Origin: Alisma plantago-aquatica
Lineage: Eukaryota > Streptophyta > Magnoliopsida > Alismatales > Alismataceae
NCBI GenBank assembly: GCA_963693085.1
Contig: OY856414.1
Location: 265,405,001 to 265,469,000, forward strand
Length of the DNA stretch: 64,000 bases
Direction of reading: 5' to 3'
In this document: piece after piece, positions 37,068-47,399 of the stretch
Position numbering within the stretch: the stretch's first letter is position 1
Layout: the number at the start of each line of letters is the position of its first letter
Notes under the pieces: generated by a model
Told to the model about the DNA's origin: nothing
Seen by the model: the letters and a program-made list of their open reading frames with translations, nothing else
Database searches by the model: none
Position numbers and translations under genes: made by a program

Positions 37068-37790
37068 TAGGGCTGTCAATGGGGAGGTATTATCTGTTTA
37101 TCCTTACCCATACCCTGGAGGGTAAGGGTAAGGGTAGATATTTTTATTACCCTTTACCCGTTTACCCATTCCCCGTTTCCCCGCTATGCTATAAGGGGAG
37201 GGTAAGGTATAAACATTATCCATACCCTTTTACCCACACATGATATAAAGGTTACACAAAAATATATTCTAAAGGGGTTTATATGTAAATGTTTAACCCT
37301 AATTCTTTATTCTATCATTGGAAAATGAATTGGTGTTGTGCTTGTAATACTTTCTTGTCGAGGGAAAAACATATATATCTTGTAGAAAATGAGGTGTTGG
37401 TGAAACACTTATTTGTTATGCATACTTATGCAAAGGAAAAAAATGATTTATGCATAAAAAATTGTTATTGTGTGAATTGACTTAACTTTACACGGAGAAA
37501 CATATGATTTTGAATTGGATATAATGTTTTATATGTTGTATCAATAAATTAGCTATAAAATTATTAAAAATCAACACACAATGTGTATAAAACCATTTTT
37601 TGTCAAAATTACCCGCTTACCCTTTACCCTCTCCGTTTACCCTGTGGAGAAGAGGGTAAGGGTAAGGGGAGGGTAAGGAGATTGATGAGAAAGATAATTA
37701 CCCTTACCCTTACCCACTACTCAAAGAGGGTAAGGGTAAGGGTAAGGGTAAGACCTTACCCTCCCCATACCCTCCCCATTGACAACCCTA
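37068..37790. mobile_element. hAT-type non-autonomous transposon (723 bp)
   Basis: A perfect 8-bp duplication, ATTGTATC, flanks it at 37060-37067 and 37791-37798. The ends form an inverted repeat beginning TAGGG[C/T]TGTCAATGGGGAGG, 19 of 20 matching. The Copia-2 5' LTR carries the uninterrupted site near 13150, confirming the insertion. Both subterminal parts are filled with GGGTAAGGGTAA and its complement. No transposase is encoded; the centre is AT-rich with chance frames only. Eight-base duplications and TAGGG-type ends place it in the hAT superfamily. Confidence 0.9.
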
Positions 37791-39054
37791 ATTGTATCAG
37801 ACAGACCCACCTTGAGAGTGACACATGGTTTTGTGGTCACAGTCATCTCTCATAGTGAAGGTAGTGATTGTGATTCTTAGACCTAAAATCGCTACACTTT
37901 TCACATGTCATTGGATACGCTTTGACATCATCAAATGCAGTCCTGAAACATGAGTTGTTTTAACAGTGATGATTGGGTGACTTTGACACATGGCGATAGA
38001 CTGTGAGTGATAGATATGAGATTTGTCCCTCCTATTGGAGTATGATATCCTAGCCAATTGATTAGTGAGACTGAGAAACACATTAACTTGCACATGTGAA
38101 TCAATATATGATATTGAGGTCACATTATCTCAGATAGTCTGCTCTTGGTTCAAGAAACATGGATTGAATGTTGAGAGGATGACCAACCATGCCTCAAATT
38201 CATCATGGATATTAGAGATAAAGGAATTATACAATCACTGCAACACCTTACACAGATTGTAGGTTAAAGTTGTTCTCCAACTTTCCATTTCACTTGAGTA
38301 GCACTAATGTGGGACTAGGCACCACTCTTTATTTGTTATGTCATAAGCTAGTTATGGACATTCACTACCAACATGATATGGAACCTATAGGGTCACACAC
38401 ATAGGAACTCATCTAGAAGAGGACTTTGATCTTTAATGACAATTGGATTGATTATTAAAGTGTTTAGATTTTCAATTCACACAACTGATTGCTTGATTGG
38501 ATGACCAGGACTACCAAACGACGATCTCACTGTGTGAGATGACCATTTGGGAAGCCAGATGGGCGTCTCATGTAGTGAGACTACCGTTTGGGGTCAGGTT
38601 GATCGAAGATTAATTTGTCTAAGTTCAACCCTTGAACTGACCAGTTCAATATGATTGAACTCATCGGCTCATCTCAACTCACCAGACAACCATCTGGGTG
38701 AGTGAGATAGGCATCTCACTTGGGTGAGATGGCCTGGTTGGGTCAAACAAAGGTTCAAAATGTTTCCCGAATAGTTTCAAATGTTATTTTCTTAAGGAAC
38801 AAGGAAATACATATAAGATAATAATTGGATTCGAAATATCCAAATTCATTTTAGATTGGAAACTCCCAAGCAGGCATTTGGCAGTGCAAGATGACCGTCT
38901 CGCACACCAGATGACCGTCTGGGTGTGTGAAACAACTGTTTCGACTGTCACAAATTTCAAATTGTTGTGAAAAATCAAGATCTCTTAGTCCTTTCCACTC
39001 CCACTTTTAGTCTCGCATTGACTAGGGATTGGGAACCCTGACCCTAACCCCTCC

Positions 39055-39062
39055 TATATATA
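39055..39062 (+). promoter_or_regulatory. Copia-2 3' LTR TATA box
   Basis: TATATATA in the same context as in the 5' LTR. Confidence 0.55.
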
Positions 39063-39660
39063 GAGGGGTATTGGGGGCTTCCCAAGATACAACAACTACA
39101 CAGACAACAGATAATTAGTTGCCTTGACAAGTGTTGTTCTCTCTGGTTGTGGTAAGCATGAGAGCCCGGTCAAGTCCTACCTGAAAAGGAGGGATAGCCA
39201 ATGGGAGAGAACAATTGAGAAGTTGTAGTGTGGGAGAGTAGGTTGGTGACTAGTATACTAACAGGAAGGACAACTCCTTCCTGCCTGTTCTTGGTGAACG
39301 ACAGGAGTTCTAGTTGGTCCATGCAGACTACTCTAGAGGCAGGAGTCTGTTGGCTATTGCTTGGAGAGAAAAGTCAACCTGTAGTCTGTGATGAGACCAC
39401 ATGAGTCGCTGTAGAGGTTGCGTAGATGTTGTTCGTGGTGAAGACCAGGAGCTGCACAACCACCATCCAAGAGAAACTTATCAATAGTTTCAAAGAAGTG
39501 AGTTTTGTCGTTGGACTTGCTCCAGGGCCAGGTATAACTTGCTAAAACCATCCTTCCTATTTCATAGTAGTTGACACGGTCTTGCTGTATTAAGGAATAC
39601 ATATAGATAAATTTTTTGTTTCCACTGCTATACTCTGTGCCCGTGTTTCCTAACATGCAA

Positions 39661-42597
39661 AACATATACTGTCGAGCATCAAACCATTACAGGTGGTACC
39701 AAAGTCTGAGATCTCCAGATGATCATCAACAAAACCTAGAATCCTTAGCACCACCCACACCAACCCTCAATCAACATATGAATCACCCAGATGTTGGCCT
39801 CTTCTTTCTCGATCACAGTTGCGAAGCCCTACAACACAAGCTCGTTGACCTGCCTTATCCACCCTATCGATGACAACCTTCATCTCCCATCTGATCAGTG
39901 ACAATCTACACAAACTTAGATCTGGCCTACTAGACTCGTCGACCATCTGCATCATGCTGGTTAGGATAGATCTACAAATAGCCATGATAGATTAGAGACA
40001 ACATCTACTACTACTTGGCACCAACCTGACACCTTGCACCATTGGCATCGCTAGAACCATCAGTCTCCATGAACTATAAGAGAAACCTACAATCAACCTC
40101 CCCTTTAGATCACATGCCTAATCATGGTCGCAGAACTTCTATGGCATCATGTACTCATCGCTCGTGCTCCCCACCACCACCAATGACCCTACATCACCTG
40201 ACGTGATCATGACTCTGCCTGCCTGGTCTCACCAAATCATTAGAATATCAGCAACACTAAACTCCCACCTTGAATTTGAGGTTTTTTTGGTTTCTTTAGC
40301 AGAGATGGTGCCTTAGTCGTTGACCCAACAAGGCCTTCCTATCCCCAATGGCCTCCACATGACAATTCTAAGACCCCATCCACGAACAAACTTCCCTACC
40401 CTAGTTGCAAGTCACCTGAAGTAGGTTCCTACTAGGTTGCAAGATACATCTGGGTCACCAGGATCAACCATGAAATGGACATCATGGAAACAACATCGAT
40501 GAGTCATTCTATAACATCAGAAAGGAGGGGCATCCCAACCTACTCAACCCTTGATGTCAATGGATCACCAACATGTAGATCATCTATGGCCAAACTCATG
40601 GACCCCCATACCATAGGTAAACTACATTCTCCTCATATTCTAAATTTGGTAAATGAAGTAGAACATGAAATGGATAGATAACATATGAAAGGAGAATCTA
40701 AAAACCTAGGACATAAAAGTACCTATACAACACCTAGAGTCAATTACAGTAGTTGTACGACCATATATATTCAATAAAATTCCAAGTCCATCAGGCCTGA
40801 TTAGAGTAAATCATGAAGCAAAGTGCAATAGGATAAAGGTTATATAATAATCACATGGTATAAAAACATGATTGATATCACATAATATCATATTACAAAA
40901 ATAAAACATGTAATTATTAGATACAAGGTATTCCTCCCTATGTGTATTAGAAGATGTATAATTATGTTCATAGGTGCATTTGAGATCTAGTTACTAACAT
41001 AGAAGTATATTCACATTCTCTTTGTTATTACTAAAATGACTAGTTACCTCATGGTTAAGGAAAAATGTAGAATTATATGCCTAAGATGTATTACTATTTG
41101 CATATGTTGATGGAAACCTAAATGTGTCTAGTAAGGATATCTTGATAAATTATATCTTATAAAGTAAACATCTTAAACCCTAGTTACTAAATGAAAGATT
41201 ATATTGGAGATACTATATACATATTCCCATATACAGGAACGAACCATGTATCTTTTTTGAGTCTTAGGGAGCCCAGCTCCCCCTCCTCCTCAAATAGGTG
41301 CTAGAGCCCGGATGACCCAAGGAGTTGGTAATTATAGTGCGCTCAGGGGGATTCAAACCCGGGTCCCCCAGGGAGGACAAGCCGAAACGAACCACCTGAG
41401 CCACATTGGCTGGGAGATACTATATACATATTCAAAAACTAGAAATGAGAGTATGACTAGAATTAATTTTGGATATAAAACCTAGATATGCCTAGTAAGC
41501 ATAAATGTACACCTACAATCCTAGTGACTAAAAATAATTATGATTTATATAAGAGAGAGAATTTTGAAGATGTAATTGAAAAACTACCACATACTTGACT
41601 CTATAACCTAATTGGAAATCTAAATGATTATTGTGGGAAGAAAAATATGGAATATAAATCCTAGATGGAAAATATAATCCCAAATAATTCAAATTGAAGA
41701 AAAACTAATTTCAATCCATATAGTGATGAATATTTCTCTACATTTTTAGATCTCTCATTGAATTAATTTCTTGGAGCCAGATACTTGGAATTCACAGTGT
41801 TAATACTGTGATCCAAAGGTATGAAATTTCTATAGCTATTTGGAAAGTTATTTCCCTCATTGATTGCATGCATAATTAGATAGGTTGGTTGGCTTAAAAT
41901 TGTTGTAAGCCTTAGCCGCCTCTTTGAAAGGAAACAATGATAAATCCTAGAAAATAGTAGCACATTGTTTAAATGTTGAAAAGGGCAGGATAGTGCCCAT
42001 AGTTTAGTGGAATAACACTTCCATGACTCTACATAGAGAGAAGGACATGAGGTCCCTCAATATACTGGGAAAAGCAGTTGGTGTATTGTCATTCTCATGA
42101 AGAGAACATATGGCTTCCCCAACAACATAGACATTGAGATGTGCAAACTATTGAAAATTGAATGACTAGTTTTAAAATTTGAATATTGAGTATTTTTGAA
42201 CTTAAAAACCCATTGCTACCTTTTGATACTTGCCTATTTTGTTCATTCCTTTGCATTTTGTCATATTAATTCCTTTTAGATAGGTTCATATTGTTTTTCT
42301 TTCCAAAGACTGATTTTGTACCAGCTTTGCTGACCTCAATTCCCCTTATTGGGGTCCATATGTAGTTTTTGTTCCCTCTGGGAACTCATGGGTAGGTGAC
42401 TAGAGAAGACCTAGAAGAGACTACATGAGATATCCTTCTGTTAGAAGATTAAGATTAGATTTATTAAACTTTTGGTATTTAATGTATATGTATCATAAAA
42501 AATCATGTACTAGAGAAAATTGTATGAATGAAAAGATTGTTTATATGTTCTAATGCAAGTTTGGTAAATATTTGATCTTAACGATTAGGTATTTACA
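39661..42597 (+). repeat. LARD 3' LTR, right part
   Basis: The alignment to the 5' LTR resumes here at the base equivalent to about 7786 and ends TTACA at 42597. This part contains the SINE (41227-41412). It also contains about 670 bases (40126-40795) that are absent from the 5' LTR at 8242. That extra part continues the GC-richer, coding-like composition, so a deletion in the 5' LTR is more likely than an insertion here. Confidence 0.8.
41227..41412 (-). mobile_element. tRNA-derived SINE
   Basis: This 186-bp insertion is flanked by a perfect 21-bp duplication (41206-41226 and 41413-41433). The same 21 bases occur once, uninterrupted, in the LARD 5' LTR at 8672-8692, which proves the insertion. 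On the minus strand an A box TGGCTCAGGTGG (41392-41403) and a B box GGTTTGAATCC (41349-41359) are spaced as in RNA polymerase III tRNA promoters. An A-run (plus-strand TTTTTT near 41252) lies towards its 3' end, followed by about 25 further bases. Long duplication plus pol III boxes indicate LINE-mobilised SINE insertion. Confidence 0.85.
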
Positions 42598-43190
42598 CTC
42601 TCTCTTGACACCACATCTTCTTCTTTTCTTCTTCCTTCCTTCCTTCCCCACCCTGCTCTACCTACTGCCCCCATAACCCAAAGCCCACACCCGGAGTACG
42701 TGCCACTAGTTTCTGCCAGCACCCATCAATTAGTAGCTAGCAACGACGTGTTAGGTCGGTGGCTGGCAGTGGTGTAGTATCATGTTGTTGTACTATTGAT
42801 GTCCATAAGGGGCATCGATTCCCATCGGTTTTCCCTCTTTGTTGCTACATCTAGTGGGATTTCTAGAATGGTTTGTTTGATCTTTCAGTAGAGGAGTCGT
42901 AGGTCACCATCCCTTATGGAGTTGCATTTGTGCCCGCTTGATAGGGTGCTTTTTGGCATAGCAACCTCTATTGGAATATGACTAGTACTCTCCCATTTTA
43001 TATCATCCATTGAATCTGACTGGTGGTGTGTTGATCTTAGCTTGGTTGGGAATTTTTTCTAGAAACAATGTTACAACAACCTTGGACCCCCTCTTTTCAA
43101 TACTTTCCTCCCCCTGTATTATCCCTACATACATGGATGAGTGTCGTTAATTGTTACAAATCCATTATTTCTTTCCTATCACAATGCCTT
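42598..43190 (+). other. Copia-1 leader segment, no gene seen
   Basis: It begins with the LARD target duplication CTCTC and a CT-rich stretch, and ends at the solo LTR. No frame of note. By position it belongs to the untranslated leader of Copia-1. Confidence 0.45.
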
Positions 43191-46052
43191 TGTTATAACC
43201 TCAATTTCAGTTGTATTTTAAATAATTGAAATGTAATTATTCTATGAAAAGAGACTTGTTTGGAAATTTGGGTGCTTTGTTTTAAAGAATGAATTTCTTT
43301 GCAAAATTCCTATTGAATGATAGATTTTGTGAATTCTACTATTTTACTAATCCAATGACGGATAAAAGGTAAAAAAGATAAAAGAAAATCCCATAATAAG
43401 CAAAAAAAAGAAAATAGATAATAATTGTGTGTGCTTGAGAGAATTGTGTAGAGTTCTCTAGAAAGTGGCAATGATGGCCACTATTAATTAATTTTGATTT
43501 GCACATGGTTTCTAATAGAAAGAATAACCAAAATAAAGAAAATAGAAAAGGAAGAAAGAGAAAAGGATTAGTTTTTATGCCTTAAATGAATAAAGTAGAG
43601 ATAGACTTGCATATAAAGAAAATTCCCTTTTCTTTTGAATTTTGGTCCCAATATTTGCAAAGATCTAGATAAAGTCATTAAAGACTTTCCCCTAATATTT
43701 GGGATTAAAAGGAAGTATGGTTTGGGAGATATGTATTTTATAAAAATACCTAAAGTATGGGCAATATAGATGGAAATTATTAAATGTCATGACTTTTATT
43801 TCTAATAGGGTTATCTTCTATCTGGCACGCACGATGTGGTTTGTCAGATCTAGAATGCAACTATGATTTCAACATCTCCTAGATGGTGAAATATAAGGAA
43901 AATTTAGAATAGTAAAACATGGGATCCCAATAGGTTTTGTTGTGTTGGGGGGATCGATCCAGATGCATCCATCCTTGTATGACCTTGCCTCGAGGAGACA
44001 CAAAGATTTCCCCAATTTCCACTATACACAGACCCCAACCCTTAAAAACAAAACTATAAAAGGGGGAAGTCATGTAATGAGAGAGACCATCAAATTTTGA
44101 GAAGAGTGCAACTCATCAGGACAACCACTTCCCTACCTCCAATTGCTCTCCAAACCTTATTTCCCTCTTGCTTGCTTCTCTATGCTTCAATCAAAGTTGC
44201 TCGTCATAGTCTGCCTAACTTATGACTCTCTCTAAGAAATTGAAGGGCATCAGTCGACTGAGAAGGAAGAGGCAGAGGGAGTCCCATCTTCATCTATTGG
44301 TTGCGAGGCCAGAAACCCAGAGTCAATATTAGTGTTGACTCGTGTAGAGAGTTTTGCTTCATGAAGGAGAGACATGTGAAGGTGGAAGAAGACTAGTGCT
44401 CAAAAGATCATATTACCCTCGTATCTTCTTCATAAAAGTAAGGGTAACGTAGACCTTTCCTCTAATCCTCATCCCAATCAGCAAAGTGCCATGTAGGGGG
44501 GCAACCCAATTGGCGTAAGCCAATTAGCCAGCCCAACCGCATTGGCAAGGTGGGTCCAATGGCCCTTTGCCTAGATGGTGGCCTACGATTGGCCCAAACT
44601 GATTAATTTTGCAAAAATCCTAGTAATTAGTAGGATAATCAGATAATAGCAAGTAATACATGATTTTTATTTAGAGAATACAAGCAATCCAATAAAATAA
44701 AATCAGGACCCATCTGCTTCTAGTTGAAAAAGTGCCTAAAGTTGGCATCTTTAATGTAGATTAATGAACTAGAACCCTAATTTTTAATATTTGATGATTC
44801 TAATGAATTCAAATGATGTTGATGACCAAAGACTGATCTTTCATGAATAAAAAAGAGCAACTTGAAAGTTATGTGAACTTAGCAACCCATAATTTGGTAA
44901 ATTAGGTGTTTCTTGAGGTTAAAAGTGCAATTAATGATAAATTAGGGGTTGTGAACCAAAAAAACATGAAAAGTGACAATTAGGGACTGAAAAGACAAAA
45001 CTCAAATGCAAACCCTAAAGTTGACCTTGAAACCCTAACTTGAGATCCATGTCAATTTTAATGATGATTTGGATAAAATAATAATACATGGGTGCATTGC
45101 TTTAACTTTTAGGATAATTTGCTTGGTTGATTATTTGATTACACTTGGTTGGACATCCTGTGCAACTGGTCACGGTATGAAGTTACACCTATGACTAAAT
45201 ACTTTAGTTTCCCAATGTTTTCAAAGATTTTACTAGACTGATTGAAATTAAATGCTTGGATGATATTTATTTACTACAATCTATAATGTCACTATGGCTA
45301 TCAAAATATTATGCTTATAACTTGCTCAAAGCCACATACCAACTTTGAAAATTTGAGAATGTAAAGAAATGTAAAGTCACAGTGATGACTAAAGACCAGG
45401 CCGCATATTGGGAAGGTCAGACAATCCCCATATTGGGAAGGTCATAAGAGGTCATGCCCCAAATTGGGAAGACCCACTTGGCACCTAGATCCAGATTGAG
45501 AGGTGGCCAATAAGGTACCTAGATCCAGATTGAGAGGTAGCCTAGAGTCGCTGTAGGAATAAAACCCTATGAGAGGGTATACTAGAGGTTGAGAAAAAAT
45601 GGTTGATAACTTATGAAGAAAATGGTAAATTTTGTTTCTATAATAATTGTTTCTTGGTTACGTTGTTACAAATAGATGCAGACATTTTGGTTTCCCCACA
45701 TGCTGGTATACATTGTTATACTCACCATGCTTTTGTTTCATGCCATTTTAGGATAATCTGCTATTCTGTAAGTAAGATGAAAATGGATATCTAAGAAAGA
45801 AGGCATTCAAAGAAAAGACAGTAATGCAATCTTTGAAAGATTTAGTTAGTTTTCTTTCATGTTGTCACTTTATAAAACATATTATGTAATTCCTGTGTGG
45901 AAATTCAATATTGTACAAACTCATTCCTATTTTGTGAAATTTATTAACTATTTTTGGTTATTTTCTAAACCAACAGTCTTGTATAATTGATAAAGGCGCT
46001 TGCCCTCTCGATTAGCCTAAATAGGGGATAATTGGGAGAGGGGGTTGTTACA
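43191..46052 (+). repeat. Probable solo LTR, Ty3/gypsy-like
   Basis: It starts TGTTATAACC and ends GGTTGTTACA, so the ends are imperfect inverted copies of each other as LTR ends are. Flanking bases are GCCTT and ACCTT, a near-match duplication. A TATA motif with downstream G-run lies about 860 bases in. Repeated phrases near 45400-45540 (CATATTGGGAAGGTCA, CAGATTGAGAGGT) are internal. No internal retroviral genes and no second LTR were found, hence a solo LTR formed by recombination. The sequence resumes in Copia-1 leader on the right. Confidence 0.55.
44055..44063 (+). promoter_or_regulatory. TATA box of the solo LTR
   Basis: TATAAAAGG in the sequence AAAACTATAAAAGGGGGAAG, at a normal promoter position within a 2.9-kb LTR. 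Confidence 0.5.
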
Positions 46053-46245
46053 ACCTTATTCCTAAGATAATGCTTCATATATGTTTCTCTGATTTTCTCT
46101 CTTAATCCTTTCACTACTAATGATTGCCCATATCTACCGCTATTCTACAAGTGTGAATAGTGTGTTATCCTTCTCCTCGCTACTTTACCAATTGACTACT
46201 TTGATATACTTCTCCACAATTGTCCTATCAGTGTAACTTTTCAAC

Positions 46246-47040
46246 ATGTCTGAAGGCAAGACTGATGACAAAGATTCACCTCAGACCATCATCAAATGCT
46301 CCTATCTTCATAACCAAGTTGAATGGATATAGTTATTTTCTCTATATGAATTCTATCCAAACCCTCTCAAAATCTAGAGACAAGGTGAAATTCATAAAAA
46401 ATAATGTAGATACCCCTGAATTGAAATAAGGAAAAATCCAAGTCAAAATTTGGATACAAAACATCATAGAACCTTCTATTTCCTCCAAGTACATGTTTTT
46501 GAAAAATAAAATGAATTGTGGGACACTACCTTCCATCACTACATGCAAGAAAATAATACCTTGAGGCTTTATAAATAAGTGAAAAATTGTTTGGTGAAAA
46601 TCAAGGTAATAGGACCCTCGATGAATACTTTGATTCCATTGTCATCTTGTTTCAATAGCTTGCTATTTTCAACCTATCTCTTCTAACGATCAAACCAAAG
46701 AGTGAACAATCTTATTAAGGGCAAATTTTTTAATGGAATTCTCCCAAACTATGCCTCAATCTACATAATCATTTTGTTAGGACATAACTTCCCCCCTCTA
46801 GAATATGTCTTCTCTTATCTCCAGAAATCTAATATCTAGATTTTATCTTCAACTCCACCACAATCACAACTAGATATTGCTTCCATTACTCATTGATGTG
46901 GCCATGGATGTCCCCAAGGCAAAAATGTACTTATGAAAACAAGTTGGGACACTTGAAGGAGTTGTTCTATCAGAAGCACGATCATCCCTATGGGTGCAAT
47001 CCTTGCACTGGGTCTGCTCATGTTGCCCAAGGATCATACA
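46246..47040 (+). pseudogene. Copia-1 gag
   Basis: ATG at 46246 begins MSEGKTDDKDSP. After a one-base shift it continues SSNAPIFITKLNGYSYF, then SRDKVKFIKNN, the usual N-terminal Gag block of this copia type. NGILPNYASI follows near 46735-46765. A wrecked zinc-knuckle region with LKELFYQKHDHPYG lies near 46954-46996, where CYxLHGYP-like residues are expected. Several stops. The weak start context and the two-frame join make the exact N-terminus uncertain. Confidence 0.7.
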
Positions 47041-47399
47041 ATGTGTCTATCACCATGTCTTCAACTTAGTATGAGAAACTCCTACATAACTCTCTACATG
47101 GTCCTCCACAATATACATTATCTAGGGATTTTATAACCATGCAATTCATTGCGACATCTTTAGTGTGTCTGGTCTCCAACCAAGGTAATGTTAGGGTCTC
47201 CATGTTGACATCCAACTTTTTCTGAATTGTTGACTCTGGGCCACTTGACATATATTTGGTATGAGACACCTACTTTCCTCTAAAGAACCTCATATACCAC
47301 CTTATTATATGGCTCCATAAAAACTATTCAACAATGTGGGAGTGTTAATGTCTCACATAGTCTCAAACTCAAATATGTTTACCTTATTCTTCATTTTCC

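Larger units (their letters stand above)
12754..39655 (+). mobile_element. Copia-2: Ty1/copia retrotransposon with 2.25-kb LTRs, itself invaded three times
   Basis: Five-base duplications TGCAA flank it at 12749-12753 and 39656-39660. LTRs lie at 12754-15006 and 36669-39655; the second is longer only because of a 723-bp hAT insertion. The primer site, UBN2-type gag, pol remnants and polypurine tract are all on the plus strand. A Helitron and a CACTA element add about 16 kb. Without insertions it would be about 10 kb, of which LTRs make up nearly half. About 15 differences occur in the first 187 aligned LTR bases by eye, so it is not recent. Confidence 0.88.
36669..39655 (+). repeat. Copia-2 3' LTR (contains a hAT insertion)
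   Basis: It starts TATTGG and ends CTAACA. Removing the hAT element and one 8-bp duplication leaves 2256 bp, against 2253 bp for the 5' LTR. The rest aligns throughout, including the palindromic AGACGG/CATCTGGG motifs. Confidence 0.88.
6634..42597 (+). mobile_element. LARD-type non-autonomous LTR retrotransposon (with nested Copia-2 and SINE)
   Basis: Two long, collinear repeats (6634-9815, and 11609-12753 joined to 39661-42597) flank a 1.8-kb centre without coding potential. The outer flanks carry the same five bases, CTCTC, at 6629-6633 and 42598-42602. The 5' LTR ends TTACA, then ACA, then a primer-like site; the 3' LTR starts TGTAAC directly after a purine tract. Long LTRs with a short non-coding centre are the definition of a large retrotransposon derivative. 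The start and purine-tract style suggest Ty3/gypsy parentage. The CTCTC duplication sits in a CT-rich flank, so it is weaker evidence than the LTR pair itself. The span includes Copia-2 in the 3' LTR. Confidence 0.8.

Noticed and set aside
37100..37760. Interstitial telomere repeats
   Set aside because: The hexamer is TTACCC/GGGTAA, not the plant TTTAGGG, and it lies wholly within a hAT element with proven ends.
41340..41412. A tRNA gene on the minus strand
   Set aside because: A and B boxes are present, but no cloverleaf can be closed and the unit is flanked by a 21-bp insertion duplication. It is the head of a SINE.
46046..46060. Start of a second LTR (TGTTACAACC) paired with 43191
   Set aside because: Similarity stops after about ten bases. 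The motif is better read as the inverted end of a single LTR.
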